From NCBI RefSeq assembly GCF_020092905.1, contig NZ_JAGSGB010000001.1:248001-312000 (forward strand): DNA of 64,000 nt, written 5' to 3'. Position 1 is the first letter of the stretch. The number at the start of each line of letters is the position of its first letter. The stretch is from Pacificimonas aurantium. GTDB lineage: Bacteria; Pseudomonadota; Alphaproteobacteria; Sphingomonadales; Sphingomonadaceae. The position numbers were made by a program, and so were the translations under genes. Below, one piece after another: positions 35,657 to 44,299 of the stretch. The notes below the pieces were generated by a model, which had not been told where the DNA came from, did not search any database, and was given only the letters and a program-made list of their open reading frames with translations.

Positions 35657-36658
35657 ATGAAAAGGCTTGCGACAATGCCGGATATCCTTGCGGACGAAGG
35701 TCTCTACCTGATGGGAAGCCGCCTTAAGAGGCTGGCCGAACGAATGCAGGCGGACGCGTCGGAGATTTTCAGGCAGTGCGGGCTCGACCTGCAACCGCCG
35801 CAGGCCGCGGCGCTGGTCACCACGGACAGGCTCGCTCCGCTGAGCGTCGGCGCGTTGGCAGCCGCCCTTGGCTATAGCCAGCCAGCGGCGACGCGCGTCG
35901 CCCTTTCGCTGCAGAAACGCGGTCTTGTTTCCATCGAGCCGGACGCCGCCGACAAGCGCACGAGGCTTGTCAGTCTGACAAGTGAAGGCGAGCATCTGGT
36001 TCGGCGCCTCCGCCGCGAAGTCGTGCCTCGGATTACCCATGGCGTGTCGAGCCTGCTCGGGGGTCTGTCCGGTACGTTCGTCGAGCAGCTGGCCGGGATC
36101 GAAACGGCCTTTGCCGAAAATTCGCTAGCCGAACGTGCGCTGAACGAGGGGCCAGGCGCTGGGGCCGACAATATCCGCATTACCGGCTACCGCGAGGAGC
36201 ATGCAGCGGACTTCAAGCGCCTCAATCTCGAATGGCTCGAGACGATGTTCGAGGTGGAGGCGGGTGACCTCGACGTGCTCGACCATCCCTATGAGCGGAT
36301 CATCGCGCGCGGCGGTCAGATTCTCTTCGCTCTGGATGCTGCCGACACATGTGTGGGCACCTGCGCCTTGAAGCCCGACGGAAGCGGCAGCAGTGTCGAA
36401 CTCACGAAGATGGCCGTTACCGGCGCGGTACGGGGGCAGAAGATCGGCGAAAGACTTCTCAACGAGGCCTTGCGCAGGTTCGAGGACAGCCGGTTCGACG
36501 AACTGTACCTCCTGACCAACACCGACTGCGGCCCTGCCATTCGGCTTTACGAGAAGTCGGGCTTCGTCCACGACGACGGCGTGGCGCGGCGCTTTGCCAG
36601 CCGCTACGCGCGCGCCAACGTCGCGATGCGCTACGTCCCCGGCAGCAGTTCCGCGTAA
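35657..36658 (+). CDS. MarR-type regulator fused to a GNAT acetyltransferase
   Basis: 333 residues with two domains. Residues about 1-150 are a MarR-like winged helix (LSVGALAAALGYSQPAATR as the helix-turn-helix, then KRTRLVSLTSEGE as the wing). Residues about 170-330 are a GNAT domain with ELTKMAVTGAVRGQKIGERL as the acetyl-CoA loop and LYEKSGF near the end. Fusions of this kind are known; they may sense or modify a small molecule that the operon deals with. The gene stands alone on its strand, with a palindrome overlapping its own promoter. Target genes beyond itself are not evident. Confidence 0.88.
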   Translation: MKRLATMPDILADEGLYLMGSRLKRLAERMQADASEIFRQCGLDLQPPQAAALVTTDRLAPLSVGALAAALGYSQPAATRVALSLQKRGLVSIEPDAADKRTRLVSLTSEGEHLVRRLRREVVPRITHGVSSLLGGLSGTFVEQLAGIETAFAENSLAERALNEGPGAGADNIRITGYREEHAADFKRLNLEWLETMFEVEAGDLDVLDHPYERIIARGGQILFALDAADTCVGTCALKPDGSGSSVELTKMAVTGAVRGQKIGERLLNEALRRFEDSRFDELYLLTNTDCGPAIRLYEKSGFVHDDGVARRFASRYARANVAMRYVPGSSSA

Positions 36659-36682
36659 GGTGCGGCGAGACCCAACGCTCGG

Positions 36683-37339
36683 CTAGTCGTCAGCCTCGCT
36701 CTCGATGACCTCGGCCCGAACGGTCTCGGCTTCCCTCAGGGCTTCATGATTTACCGTCACGATCTTCGGCTGGCCGCCATCATGGTCTGCCACCAGCCAG
36801 AGCGAGCCGAGTTCCAGAAAGGCCCCCTCCCCGGGCACGACCGTGACTTCGGCCAGATCCAGTCGCTTCAGCAGCGTCATGATCCGTTCGTCGAAAATAT
36901 CGTCGAAAATGCGGTTGATCTCATCCCGGTCGTCGAGCTGCCGCGTCTCTCCGCCCGCATCGATATAATAGAAGGGAATGTTGAGCGCATCGAGTATGGC
37001 CGCACGGTCTTCGGCCTCGGCGGCCGCCCGCAAGGCATCGAGCGCTTCGACGAACTGGCTGGCGGTGGTCGACATGCCGCAGGAGATGCTGACGCCGCCG
37101 ATTTCGTCGTGGCTGCGGTCGAAGGCACGCTGCTCCTCGGTCTGCGCGTCCCAGATCTGATCGAGGCAGCTTGAAATCGCCTCGGCTTCGGCGTCGGCTC
37201 CCGCTGCGGTGACGGGCCCCTCCTCGCCGTCGCCGCCGACTCGCGCGATGTCTTCGTCTGCAGGATCGGGCTGACCGCAAGCAGCGAACGCCAGGAGGGC
37301 GGCAAGGGGGAGGAGATTAGTTTTCACGCGGATCGGCAT
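36683..37339 (-). CDS. Hypothetical lipoprotein
   Basis: 218 residues. LAFAAC is a lipobox (Cys21), followed by an acidic linker rich in Asp, Gly and Glu. The mature part has two further cysteines (SSCLDQIW and SISCGMS) that could form a disulfide, and a helical middle. No named family. It overlaps the end of the GH24 lysozyme gene by 23 bp on the same strand, so the two are co-expressed, and it may be an accessory or immunity partner; that is only inferred from linkage. Confidence 0.7.
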   Translation of the reverse strand: MPIRVKTNLLPLAALLAFAACGQPDPADEDIARVGGDGEEGPVTAAGADAEAEAISSCLDQIWDAQTEEQRAFDRSHDEIGGVSISCGMSTTASQFVEALDALRAAAEAEDRAAILDALNIPFYYIDAGGETRQLDDRDEINRIFDDIFDERIMTLLKRLDLAEVTVVPGEGAFLELGSLWLVADHDGGQPKIVTVNHEALREAETVRAEVIESEADD

Positions 37340-37988
37340 AGGACTTGTCTTTGAATATGCGGCGGCGGCGTTCGCTCCGGTTTACCAGACCCGGGGCCTG
37401 TCGGCCCAGACGGTCGAGCGTATAGTTCAGTTCATTGGCGATCATATCGTAGTCGCCCTCCCTGATTGCCCGGTTCAGCCGCGGCGAGGCCTCCGGTGAG
37501 ATGTTCTTCTCGCCGACATTGAAGGCGAGATCGACGAGCGCATCGAATTCATACTGGTCCAGATGCAGGTCGCCGACGACGCGGCGGACCGCCTCTTCGG
37601 CGATCTTCAGGTCGTCTGTCAGGAACTGCATTACCTGGCTGTCGTCGATCCTGTCGCCGACGCGCAGTCCGTCTTCCGGCCTGACCAGATGACCGACTCC
37701 GACGGTCGGCAGACCGGTGATGTCGCGGTAGACCTCTTTCACGGCGCCTTCTTCGGCCCGGATGACCTCCTTCATCTTCTGCGAGACTTTCAGTTCCGCC
37801 ACCGCCCGGCGGACCCGGCGCCGCGCCTCCGCAACCTCCGGCGACAAGTCGGCGCCTTCCATCCGCTCATCGACCCCCTCCTGCAGGCGTGCCTGGGCGT
37901 CCCGCAGCTCCTCGGCCGTCGGCGGGTCGGCAGGTTCGCAAGCGGCGAGCGGTAAGAGGAAAACTGCGAAGGCAGGTGCGAGTCGCAT
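37317..37988 (-). CDS. GH24 (T4-type) lysozyme-like lipoprotein
   Basis: Predicted cell-envelope muramidase, 223 residues. LPLAAC gives a lipidated Cys17. A helical stretch (about 25-70) is followed by a lysozyme domain in which Glu80, Asp89 and Thr95 have the spacing of the T4 catalytic triad, within EGAVKEVYRDITGLPTVGVG. The later YEFDALVDLAFNVG is another GH24 signature. A lipid anchor instead of a phage-type signal-arrest-release or holin context, and no phage genes nearby, suggest a domesticated host enzyme for peptidoglycan turnover. Confidence 0.82.
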   Translation of the reverse strand: MRLAPAFAVFLLPLAACEPADPPTAEELRDAQARLQEGVDERMEGADLSPEVAEARRRVRRAVAELKVSQKMKEVIRAEEGAVKEVYRDITGLPTVGVGHLVRPEDGLRVGDRIDDSQVMQFLTDDLKIAEEAVRRVVGDLHLDQYEFDALVDLAFNVGEKNISPEASPRLNRAIREGDYDMIANELNYTLDRLGRQAPGLVNRSERRRRIFKDKSYADPREN

Positions 37989-38061
37989 CCTGTCCGTCTT
38001 AGCGAACGCAGGCTAGGCGACAATGATTACCCTGCCCGCTTCAATCTGTTAGGCCCCTGCC

Positions 38062-39378
38062 ATGGAAGACGATCCCGAAAAGCTCGACGAAGGACGCCCG
38101 TCGCGTCAGCCAACCCCGCCGCAGGTCACCGAACTCGGCGGGCGGCAGCTTCATCCCTCCACGCTGATGATGGGCTATGGTTACGAGCCGCGCCTGTCCG
38201 AGGGCGCGTTGAAGCCGCCTATCTTCCTGACATCGACCTATGCCTTCGAAAGCGCGGCGGACGGCAAACGCTTCTTCGAAGGGATCACCGGCAAGCGTCC
38301 CGGCGGTTCCGAGGGGCTGGTCTACGGACGGTTCAACGGGCCGAACCAGGAAATCCTCGAGGACCGGCTCGCCCAGTGGGAGCGCGCCGAGGAAGCGCTC
38401 AGCTTCTCCTCGGGCATGTCCGCCATCGGCACGTCGCTGATGGCGCATGTCCAGCCCGGCGACGTCATCGTCCATTCCGCCCCGCTCTACGCCGCAACGG
38501 AAAAGATGATCGATTCGATGCTCGGCAAGTTCGGCGTCACCTGGGCCGACTTCCCGGCTCATTCTTCCCCGGAAGACATCCGGACGACCATCGAGGCCGC
38601 GCGCGGGCAAGGCCGCGTTTCGGTCATCTACCTCGAAAGCCCCGCGAACCCGACCAACGACCTGGTCGATATCGAGGCCGTCGCGGCCATTCGCGACGAG
38701 CTGTTCGCCGATGCCGAGCACAAACCGGTAATCATGTGCGACAACACCTTCCTGGGCCCCTGCTTCCAGTCGCCGACGCTGAACGGCGCCGACATCTCGC
38801 TCTATTCGCTGACGAAATATGTCGGCGGCCATTCGGATCTGGTGGCCGGGGCCTGTGTCGGCAGCCGTGAGGCGCTCGCGCCCATCCTGGCGCTCAGGAA
38901 CACGCTCGGGACGATTACCGACCCCAACACCGCCTGGATGCTGCTTAGGTCGCTCGAAACCGTGCAGCTGCGGATGGAAAAGGCGGAGTCGAATGCCCGC
39001 GCGGTGGGCGAATTCCTGCGCGATCATCCGAAGGTGGAGCGCGTCTCCTGGCTGGGCTTTCTCGACCCCTCGTCGTCGCAGGGCGAAATCTACAAGCGCC
39101 ACTGCACGGGCGCGGGTTCGACCTTCTCGGTCATCGTGAAGGGCGGCGAACCGGAGGCGTTCCGCCTGCTCGACAACCTGCGCACGGTGAAGCTGGCCGT
39201 CAGTCTCGGCGGCACCGAATCGCTCGCCAGCCACCCGGCTGCGATGACGCATCTCAGTGTGCCCGAAGACAGGCGGGCCGAGCTCGGCATCAGCGACAAT
39301 CTGGTGCGTGTGTCGATCGGTGTGGAACATGAGGACGATCTGATCGCTGACTTCGATCAGGCCCTGAAAGCCGTCTAG
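38062..39378 (+). CDS. Cys/Met metabolism PLP-dependent enzyme (cystathionine gamma-synthase family)
   Basis: 438 residues. Schiff-base Lys252 lies in SLYSLTKYVGGHSDLV, and the family landmarks YGRFNGPNQEILEDRLA, FSSGMSAIGTSL, LESPANPTN and GGTESLASHPAAMTH are all present. The N-terminal 30 residues are an extension. In this family sequence alone does not separate cystathionine gamma-synthase, gamma-lyase, methionine gamma-lyase and O-acetylhomoserine sulfhydrylase. Monocistronic or with the HAD gene 42 bp downstream. Confidence 0.85.
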   Translation: MEDDPEKLDEGRPSRQPTPPQVTELGGRQLHPSTLMMGYGYEPRLSEGALKPPIFLTSTYAFESAADGKRFFEGITGKRPGGSEGLVYGRFNGPNQEILEDRLAQWERAEEALSFSSGMSAIGTSLMAHVQPGDVIVHSAPLYAATEKMIDSMLGKFGVTWADFPAHSSPEDIRTTIEAARGQGRVSVIYLESPANPTNDLVDIEAVAAIRDELFADAEHKPVIMCDNTFLGPCFQSPTLNGADISLYSLTKYVGGHSDLVAGACVGSREALAPILALRNTLGTITDPNTAWMLLRSLETVQLRMEKAESNARAVGEFLRDHPKVERVSWLGFLDPSSSQGEIYKRHCTGAGSTFSVIVKGGEPEAFRLLDNLRTVKLAVSLGGTESLASHPAAMTHLSVPEDRRAELGISDNLVRVSIGVEHEDDLIADFDQALKAV

Positions 39379-39420
39379 GGAGGGACAGCGCGCCGGACAT
39401 TCGTGCCGGCATGTTCGACG

Positions 39421-40092
39421 ATGCAGCGTATCAGTATTTTCGATATGGACCGCACGATCACGCGCGGCGGCACATATTCCCAGTGGCTGATGCACTGGAT
39501 CCGGAACCGTGCGCCCCACCGCGCTGTGCTGCTGCCGGCCACCGGTGTGGCCGGCCTTGCCTATTTGTCCCGCGCTGTCGGCCGGGCCCGGCTGAAGGAA
39601 CTGAACCAGGCCCTCCTGATGGGGCGCCGGGTCGATGCCGCCCGCGCCGAGGAAGAGGCCGAGCGCTTCGCCGAGATCATCGTCCCCGAACATTGTTTCC
39701 CTGCCGCCATCGAGCGCATCAAGGCGGAACGGGCGGAAGGGCGGCGCGTGATGCTCGCGACGGCATCCTATGCCTTCTATGTTCGCCCCATTGCGCGGAG
39801 GCTACGGGCCGAGGACGTCATCGCGACCGAGGTCGAACGCGACGAAGCCGGCCGGCTTCTGGCGAAGATCGACGGCGAGAATTGCTACGGCCCCGCGAAG
39901 CTGCGGAAAATCGAGGCCTATTTCGAAGAGCGCGGCATCGACCGCGACGAGGCGCATGTGCGCTTCTTCACCGACCATGAAAGCGATGCACCGGTCCTCG
40001 ACTGGGCCGACGAAGCCTTTGCCGTAAACGGGAAATCCCCGATGAAGAGCCTGTCGTCCGATCGGGGCTGGACCCAGCTGGACTGGGCCTGA
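39421..40092 (+). CDS. HAD-IB family phosphatase
   Basis: 223 residues from ATG 39421. The nucleophile motif DMDRTIT (residues 8-14) has both aspartates, followed by a helical cap; motif II is ATASYAFYV and the metal site FFTDHESDAPVL. It resembles phosphoserine phosphatase-like HAD-IB enzymes of about 220 residues, with an unknown small-molecule or lipid-phosphate substrate. A GTG at 39403 would add six residues. It follows the PLP enzyme by 42 bp and may share its transcript. Confidence 0.82.
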   Translation: MQRISIFDMDRTITRGGTYSQWLMHWIRNRAPHRAVLLPATGVAGLAYLSRAVGRARLKELNQALLMGRRVDAARAEEEAERFAEIIVPEHCFPAAIERIKAERAEGRRVMLATASYAFYVRPIARRLRAEDVIATEVERDEAGRLLAKIDGENCYGPAKLRKIEAYFEERGIDRDEAHVRFFTDHESDAPVLDWADEAFAVNGKSPMKSLSSDRGWTQLDWA

Positions 40093-40120
40093 GCTCAGGC
40101 GTCGTCAGCCACTCCGACCC

Positions 40121-41605
40121 TCAGGACTGGCAGCGGAAAAAGGACGGCGCCTGGAAATAGCAGGTCGCGACCTGGCCCCGGCGGGAGAAGGTCACTTCCG
40201 CCTCCTGCTCGGTATCGGCGGCAAGCTCGGTAAGCTGCCTGACCGACGTCACATCCTGCCCGTTCACACGCTCGATCACGTCGCCGGTGCGTACGAAGTT
40301 CACCCGTGAGGCCGGCGCGCCCCGCGCGATGCCCGTGACGATCACGCCGCGTTCGGGGGTGCCGCCGCCCAGTTCGGAGGCAAGCCGGGGGCTGAGATTG
40401 GCGACCCTGACCCCGGTCAGGATCGTCCGGCCGGAAATGATGGTCTCGTTGCGAGGGGGCGTTTCGGGCGGCTCGATCAGCCGCGCCGTCAGGCTCCGCC
40501 GTTCACCGTCGCGCAGCACCGTCATCTCGACGGGCGTATCGATGCCCCGGCTGCCTGTCAGATATCGGAGCGAATTGGGGTCGAGCACCGGCTCTTCGTT
40601 TACGGCGATCACCACATCCCCCTGGCCCAGCCCGGCATTGTCGGCGGGCGAACCGGGCGTCACCTGCCTGACGATGACGCCGGCGGGGCGGTCGAGACCG
40701 ATGGAGCGGGCAATGTCGCGCGTCACGGCCTGCGTATCCGCGCCCAGCCAGGGCCGGATCACCCGGCCGGCGGCTGCGCTGGAGAGGAACTGACGCACCA
40801 TGTTCACCGGAATAGCGAACCCGATGCCGTTCGAGCCGCCCGAGCGCGAATAGATGGCGGTATTCACGCCGACGAGCTGGCCGTCGAGGCCGATCAGCGC
40901 GCCGCCGGAATTTCCCGGATTGATGGCCGCGTCGGTCTGCAGGAAGAACTGATAGTCGCTGATGCCGACGCCGGTACGCGCCACGGCGGAGATGATCCCG
41001 CTCGTGACGGTCTGGCCGACGCCGAAGGGATTGCCGATGGCGACCACGATGTCGCCCACCTCGACCTGGTCGCTGTCGCCGAGCGGAACGGTCGGAAGCG
41101 GCGTTCCGCGCGTGTCGACCTTCAGGAGCGCAAGGTCCAGCTGCGGGTCGGAGAAGACGAGTTCTGCGGAAAACTCACGCCGATCCGACAGGGCGACGAG
41201 GATCTGCTCGGCATTCTCGACGACGTGATTGTTGGTGACGATCAGGCCGTCCCCGCCGACGATCACGCCTGAGCCGAGCGACTGCTCGGTGCGCTCGGGG
41301 CGCTGCATGCGCCCAAAAAACTGATCGAAGAAGCTCTGCGCAACCCGCCGCTGGCCGCGCCGCGCCGAATATACGTTGACGACTGCCGGCGACACCTCCT
41401 GCACAAGCGGGGCGTAGGACAGCAGCACTCCTTCCCGGCTGCCGGGAACCAGCCGCCTGTCCGCCTCTGGCAGGGAGGGCTCGGTTTCCGCAAGCAGTTC
41501 GGCCTGCTGGGCGAATGCACCCGATAGATGGTCGCGCAACAGGACGGCACCGGTCGCACCGATCAGGAGGCCGAGTAGGACGAGGAGAACGGTCTTCAGT
41601 CGCAT
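40121..41605 (-). CDS. degP: DegP/HtrA-type periplasmic serine protease
   Basis: Protein-quality protease or chaperone with an N-terminal signal-anchor (VLLVLLGLLIGATGAVLL). 494 residues. The triad is His127 (TNNHVVE), Asp157 (PQLDLALLKVD) and Ser233 (INPGNSGGAL), and two PDZ domains cover about 270-360 and 390-480. The last 20 residues are unusual: two cysteines nine apart in CYFQAPSFFRC. Third gene of fumC-gmk-degP, 15 bp after gmk. Confidence 0.93.
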   Translation of the reverse strand: MRLKTVLLVLLGLLIGATGAVLLRDHLSGAFAQQAELLAETEPSLPEADRRLVPGSREGVLLSYAPLVQEVSPAVVNVYSARRGQRRVAQSFFDQFFGRMQRPERTEQSLGSGVIVGGDGLIVTNNHVVENAEQILVALSDRREFSAELVFSDPQLDLALLKVDTRGTPLPTVPLGDSDQVEVGDIVVAIGNPFGVGQTVTSGIISAVARTGVGISDYQFFLQTDAAINPGNSGGALIGLDGQLVGVNTAIYSRSGGSNGIGFAIPVNMVRQFLSSAAAGRVIRPWLGADTQAVTRDIARSIGLDRPAGVIVRQVTPGSPADNAGLGQGDVVIAVNEEPVLDPNSLRYLTGSRGIDTPVEMTVLRDGERRSLTARLIEPPETPPRNETIISGRTILTGVRVANLSPRLASELGGGTPERGVIVTGIARGAPASRVNFVRTGDVIERVNGQDVTSVRQLTELAADTEQEAEVTFSRRGQVATCYFQAPSFFRCQS

Positions 41606-41620
41606 GGGCTCGAAATGGGG

Positions 41621-42250
41621 TCAGTCGTCCTGCCGTTCCATGGTTCTTACGAACTCTTCCAGCCAGGGCCCCCGCCGGCTTGCGCGCAGGCGCTCTGCCT
41701 CAACCACTTTCCGCACATTCTGGAAGCAGCCGTCGAGGTCGTCGTTCACGAACACATAGTCGTAGGAATCATAATGGCTGATTTCGTTCGTCGCACGGGC
41801 CATGCGCCGTTCGATCACCTCTTCGCTATCGGTGCCGCGGCCGCGCAGCCGCCGCTCCAGCTCCTCGAGCGACGGCGGCAGCAGGAAGATCGACACCACG
41901 TCGTTCTGCAATTTTCCCTTCAGCGCGCGGGTGCCCTGCCAGTCGACGTCGAACAACATGTCGCGTCCCGCTGCGAGGGCCTCCTCGACCGGCGCCTGCG
42001 GCGTGCCGTAGCGATGATCGAAGACCTGGGCATGTTCGATGAACTCGTCGGCCTCGATCATCGCCGCGAACTGGGCGTCCGTCTTGAAATAATAATCGCT
42101 GCCGTCGACCTCGCCGGCGCGCGGCGGGCGCGTGGTCGCCGAGACGCTGAGACCCATATTCGCCTCGGCGGCCAGCAGCTTTCTCGCCATCGTGCTCTTG
42201 CCCGCGCCCGACGGCGAGGACAGCACGAACAGGACGCCCTTGCGCTTCAT
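41621..42250 (-). CDS. gmk: Guanylate kinase
   Basis: Phosphorylates GMP to GDP with ATP. 209 residues. P-loop SSPSGAGKST at 11-20, GMP-binding SATTRPPRAGEVDGSDYYF and the lid region with RRLRGRGTDSEEVIERR. Its ATG overlaps the fumC stop by ATGA. Association of gmk with fumC and a DegP gene, rather than with rpoZ or yicC, is less common. Confidence 0.96.
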   Translation of the reverse strand: MKRKGVLFVLSSPSGAGKSTMARKLLAAEANMGLSVSATTRPPRAGEVDGSDYYFKTDAQFAAMIEADEFIEHAQVFDHRYGTPQAPVEEALAAGRDMLFDVDWQGTRALKGKLQNDVVSIFLLPPSLEELERRLRGRGTDSEEVIERRMARATNEISHYDSYDYVFVNDDLDGCFQNVRKVVEAERLRASRRGPWLEEFVRTMERQDD

Positions 42251-43638
42251 TGGCCGGTCATCGTCTCCGGCCGCACCACCTCGCGGAACTTCTCCTCGGA
42301 GATCAACTCCAGCGACAGCGCGGCTTCGAGCAGCGTGGTGCCGTCCTTATGCGCCTTCTTGGCGATGGCGGCCGCATTGTCATAGCCGATCTCGGGCGCG
42401 AGCGCCGTCACCAGCATCAGCGAGCGCTCCACCAGTTCGGAAATCCGCTCGCGGTTCGGCTCGATGCCGTCGACGCAGCGCTCGGCGAAGCCCTCCATGC
42501 CCGTCGCGGCAAGCTCGATCGAGCGCAGGACGTTGGAGCCGATCAACGGCATGAAGACGTTCAGCTCGAATGCGCCCTGCATGCCCCCGACGGTCACCGC
42601 CTGATGGTTGCCGATGATCTGGCCGGCGACCATGGTCAGCATCTCGCACTGTGTCGGATTGACCTTGCCGGGCATGATCGAGCTGCCCGGCTCGTTCGCC
42701 GGCAGGTCGAGTTCGCCAAGGCCGGACCGCGGGCCGGAGCCCAGGTAGCGGATGTCGTTGGCGATCTTGTTGAGCGCCACCGCGAGGGTGTTGAGCGCGC
42801 CCGAAAAGAAAACGAGGCCGTCCTTCGCGGCAAGCTGCTCGAACTTGTTCGGCGCTTCTTCGAATTCGATGCCCGTAATGTCGGTCAGCGCCGCAACCAT
42901 GTCGGCCGCCCAGCCGTCGGGCGCGTTAAGGCCTGTGCCGACCGCGGTCCCGCCGATGGCGAGCTTGCGGATATTGCCGTCGAGCGCACCTTCGATGCGC
43001 GCCTTGCAGCTCTTCAGCTGCGCGACATAACCGGAAAATTCCTGGCCCAGCGTCAGCGGCGTGGCGTCCTGTACGTGGGTGCGGCCGATCTTGACGATGT
43101 CGGACCATGCCTTCGCCTTTTTCTCCAGCGAAGCAGTCAGCGTCTCCAGCGCGGGCAGCAGGCGGTCGCGCGTCGCCGTGGCGGTCGCCACATGAAGCGC
43201 GGTCGGGAAGCTGTCGTTCGAGCTTTGCGAGCGGTTCACATGATCGTTCGGATGCACCGGCTCCTTGCCGCCGCGCGTGCCGGCCAGCTTTTCGTTCGCA
43301 TAGCCGGCGATGACCTCGTTCACGTTCATGTTGGTCTGGGTGCCGGACCCGGTCTGGAAGATCGCGAGCGGGAACTGGTCGTCCAGTTCGCCGCCGCGGA
43401 TGGTCTCGGCGGCCTGTTCGATGGCATCGGCCAGCTTGCCGTCCATGCCGTGCGTGCGGTTCACCCGCGCGGCCGCCTGCTTCACCGCGGCCTGAGCATA
43501 GACGATGCCGAGCGGCATGCGCTCGGACGGCGGGAAGGGGAAATTCTGCACGCTGCGCTGCGTCTGCGCGCCCCAATAGGCGTCCGCAGGCACCTCGATC
43601 GCGCCAATACTGTCGGTTTCGGTACGGGTATCACTCAT
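42247..43638 (-). CDS. fumC: Fumarate hydratase, class II
   Basis: Iron-independent fumarase of the TCA cycle, 463 residues. The signature GSSIMPGKVNPTQ contains the catalytic loop; HPNDHVNRSQSSNDSFPTA and GRTHVQDATPLTLGQEF carry substrate-binding His residues. ATG 43638 gives MSDTRTETDSIG, the usual N-terminus; the frame is open 78 bp further upstream without conservation. First gene of the fumC-gmk-degP transcript. Confidence 0.96.
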   Translation of the reverse strand: MSDTRTETDSIGAIEVPADAYWGAQTQRSVQNFPFPPSERMPLGIVYAQAAVKQAAARVNRTHGMDGKLADAIEQAAETIRGGELDDQFPLAIFQTGSGTQTNMNVNEVIAGYANEKLAGTRGGKEPVHPNDHVNRSQSSNDSFPTALHVATATATRDRLLPALETLTASLEKKAKAWSDIVKIGRTHVQDATPLTLGQEFSGYVAQLKSCKARIEGALDGNIRKLAIGGTAVGTGLNAPDGWAADMVAALTDITGIEFEEAPNKFEQLAAKDGLVFFSGALNTLAVALNKIANDIRYLGSGPRSGLGELDLPANEPGSSIMPGKVNPTQCEMLTMVAGQIIGNHQAVTVGGMQGAFELNVFMPLIGSNVLRSIELAATGMEGFAERCVDGIEPNRERISELVERSLMLVTALAPEIGYDNAAAIAKKAHKDGTTLLEAALSLELISEEKFREVVRPETMTGQ

Positions 43639-43716
43639 GGAACGGGTCTCCGCGGATCTGGGCGTCGGCTTGGGAAAAGTCGGGCCGGTGATAGGCAGAC
43701 GCGCGGCGCGCCTCAA

Positions 43717-44208
43717 TCACTTCTTGCGGAAGTCGATCTCTACGACGTTGGAGCCGCCCTTTTCCTCGCCCTCGGGTGCGCTGTCCTCTTCCTCTTCGGA
43801 AACGGCGCGAAGGCCCGGCTTCGCATCGGGCAGGTCGGGTGCCGGGAATTGCAGCGCGAAATTCACCGAAGGATCGATGAAGCCTACGACGGCGGAAAAG
43901 GGGATGATCAGCTTGGCCGGCACCTGGTTGAAACTCAGGCCGATTTCGAACCCTTCGCGGTCGACGGCAAGGTCCCAGAAGCGGTGCTGGACGACGATCG
44001 TCATCTCGTCCGGATAGCGCTCCTTCAGGTGCGGCGGGATGTCGACACCGGGCGCATTCGTCTTGAAGGCGATGTAGAAATGATGGTTGCCGGGCAGGCC
44101 GCCAGTCGCGGCGACGTCCGTCAGGACGCTATAGACCACCCCGCGCAATGCGCTCTGCACATGCTCGTCATAGGGGATCAGGCTTTCGGGCGTCTCGTCG
44201 TCGCTCAT
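43717..44208 (-). CDS. sspB: ClpXP adaptor SspB, alphaproteobacterial type
   Basis: Adaptor that delivers ssrA-tagged and other substrates to ClpXP. 163 residues. MTIVVQHRFWDLAVDREGFE and LSFNQVPAKLIIPFSAVVGF form the substrate-binding fold seen in the Caulobacter-type SspB. An acidic flexible linker (SEEEEDSAPEGEEKG) leads to VVEIDFRKK, the C-terminal ClpX-binding tail. It sits 78 bp upstream of fumC on the same strand. Confidence 0.92.
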   Translation of the reverse strand: MSDDETPESLIPYDEHVQSALRGVVYSVLTDVAATGGLPGNHHFYIAFKTNAPGVDIPPHLKERYPDEMTIVVQHRFWDLAVDREGFEIGLSFNQVPAKLIIPFSAVVGFIDPSVNFALQFPAPDLPDAKPGLRAVSEEEEDSAPEGEEKGGSNVVEIDFRKK

Positions 44209-44299
44209 ATGACGCTAGCTGAACCACGTACCAGAGTCGGTCAAGGCGGCGGGGCCTGGCAGCGGCCATTTATTCCGCGATGCGGAGGCCACAAAGCCG

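Noticed and set aside
37317-37988. Prophage remnant indicated by the lysozyme gene
   Set aside because: No integrase, holin, terminase or tail genes nearby; the lysozyme has a lipobox and a co-translated lipoprotein.
39403-39420. GTG start for the HAD phosphatase
   Set aside because: The six extra residues (MPACST) are unlike the family start; ATG 39421 places the DxDxT motif at the usual distance.
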